A stretch of DNA of 64,000 bases from assembly GCF_947498635.1 (NCBI RefSeq), contig NZ_CANMKV010000014.1:1-64000 (forward strand), written 5' to 3'. A program made the translations under genes and the position numbers. Positions 63,466 through 64,000 of the stretch are shown here, piece after piece. Within the stretch, counting starts at the first letter, position 1. The number at the start of each line of letters is the position of its first letter. The DNA is from an uncultured Microbulbifer sp. GTDB lineage: Bacteria > Pseudomonadota > Gammaproteobacteria > Pseudomonadales > Cellvibrionaceae. Under the pieces are notes generated by a model. The model worked only from the letters and a program-made list of their open reading frames with translations, was not told the DNA's origin and ran no database searches.

Positions 63466-64000
63466 TGAAAACACTCAATATTATTGGTGCCGGGCGCCTG
63501 GGGAAAACGCTCGGGCGCTTGTGGCAGCAGGCTGGCTTTTTTCAAATTCAATCCATCCACAATCGCACCATCGACAGCGCACATGCCGCGGTCGAATTTA
63601 TTGGTGCCGGGCAAGCCACCTCGTCAATCGAGTCCATGGCTGACGCGAATTGCTGGCTGATCTCCTGTAGCGATGGAGAAATCGAAACAGCAGCTGAGCA
63701 GCTGTCCTCGAACTTCCAGCAGCGTGAAGGGGCAATCGCTTTCCACTGCAGCGGCGCCCTCAGCTCTAAAGTACTCAAGGCCCTGCATCCAGCCTCTATC
63801 GCCAGCGCCCACCCAGTTCACAGCTTTGCCGACCCGCAACGCTCCCTGGATAGCCTCGGTGGCAGCAGCGTTGCCCTGGAGGGTGACAGCCTCGCCGTGC
63901 TGACGTTGACAGAGGCCTTCGCCTCTATAGGGTGTGGAACCCTGGCTATCAGTGCCGAGCACAAATCTCTCTACCACGCGGGCTCGGTGATCGCGTGCAA
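63465..64000 (+). CDS. DUF2520 / Rossmann-like oxidoreductase, partial
   Basis: The window ends within this gene; 178 residues are visible. The N-terminal Rossmann motif LNIIGAGRLGKTLGRLW (about residues 3-19) is followed by FHCSGALSSKVL, SAHPVHSFADPQ and LYHAGSVIACN at the cut end, the hallmarks of DUF2520-type proteins, which resemble ketopantoate reductase and pyrroline-5-carboxylate reductase. The substrate is unknown. Its ATG shares a base with the pdxJ stop, so it is translationally coupled to pdxJ. Confidence 0.85.
   Translation, partial: MKTLNIIGAGRLGKTLGRLWQQAGFFQIQSIHNRTIDSAHAAVEFIGAGQATSSIESMADANCWLISCSDGEIETAAEQLSSNFQQREGAIAFHCSGALSSKVLKALHPASIASAHPVHSFADPQRSLDSLGGSSVALEGDSLAVLTLTEAFASIGCGTLAISAEHKSLYHAGSVIAC

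Noticed and set aside
1-64000. tRNA genes, CRISPR arrays, insertion sequences or prophage
   Set aside because: No clover-leaf sequences, regularly spaced repeats, transposase or integrase motifs were seen by eye; a tRNAscan and a transposase profile search would be decisive.

Overview
The window looks like a stretch of core chromosome from a free-living gammaproteobacterium. The coding sequence is fairly GC-rich, the gene neighbourhoods are those of Pseudomonas and Escherichia, and diaminopimelate synthesis runs by the succinylase route. I infer a Cellvibrionales-type marine bacterium (for example Microbulbifer or a relative) from the mixture of Pseudomonas-like order and secreted S9 peptidases; the sequence alone does not prove this. 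About 58 genes are supported. No tRNA, rRNA, CRISPR array, transposase, integrase or phage gene was seen.

Region 1 (1-16 kb) reads mainly leftward: an outer-membrane barrel protein, lysS, prfB (with its programmed +1 frameshift), a CueR-like regulator, a lipoprotein, two small-molecule exporters, recJ, thrC, hom and, after an interruption, dsbC. The order dsbC-hom-thrC-recJ-prfB-lysS is ancestral in this class. Here an asparagine-degradation cassette on the opposite strand (ansA, an XRE-type regulator, aspA) sits between hom and dsbC. It converts asparagine to aspartate and then fumarate plus ammonia. A perfect 10-bp inverted repeat lies upstream of ansA.

Region 2 (16-22 kb) holds rplS-trmD-rimM-rpsP and ffh reading leftward, with ypjD and a CorB/CorC-type gene divergent from ffh. 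Region 3 (22-38 kb) is one long leftward series, rpsB-tsf-pyrH-frr-uppS-cdsA-dxr-rseP-bamA-skp-lpxD-fabZ-lpxA-lpxB-rnhB. It joins translation, UMP kinase, isoprenoid and phospholipid precursors, envelope stress proteolysis, outer-membrane protein assembly and lipid A synthesis. The dnaE and accA genes that follow in many relatives are absent here.

Region 4 (38-46 kb) reads rightward: map, glnD, dapC, an nth with an unusual cysteine cluster, an ArsC/YffB-like gene, dapD and dapE, a lysine and peptidoglycan precursor cluster. Region 5 (46-50 kb) has two tandem secreted S9 prolyl-oligopeptidase-type genes; the second is clearly AT-richer than its surroundings. Region 6 (50-55 kb) holds a flavodoxin with an unknown acidic protein, then a Cpx-type envelope-stress module: a Spy/CpxP-like periplasmic protein divergent from a CpxR/CpxA-like pair. 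Their shared intergenic region carries five GTAAA-like half-sites at exact 10-bp spacing.

Region 7 (55-60 kb) reads leftward: rnm, yciO, scpA, scpB and rluB, the last three coupled by 4-base overlaps; ScpA and ScpB carry long acidic extensions. Region 8 (60-64 kb) reads rightward: a VC0807/septation-type membrane protein, yciI, an SH3-domain membrane protein, a periplasmic cyclophilin, pdxJ and a DUF2520 gene cut by the window end. Several leftward housekeeping genes (prfB, rpsP, rpsB, the flavodoxin) share a promoter-like -10 box followed by a GC-only discriminator, a pattern known from stringently controlled promoters.
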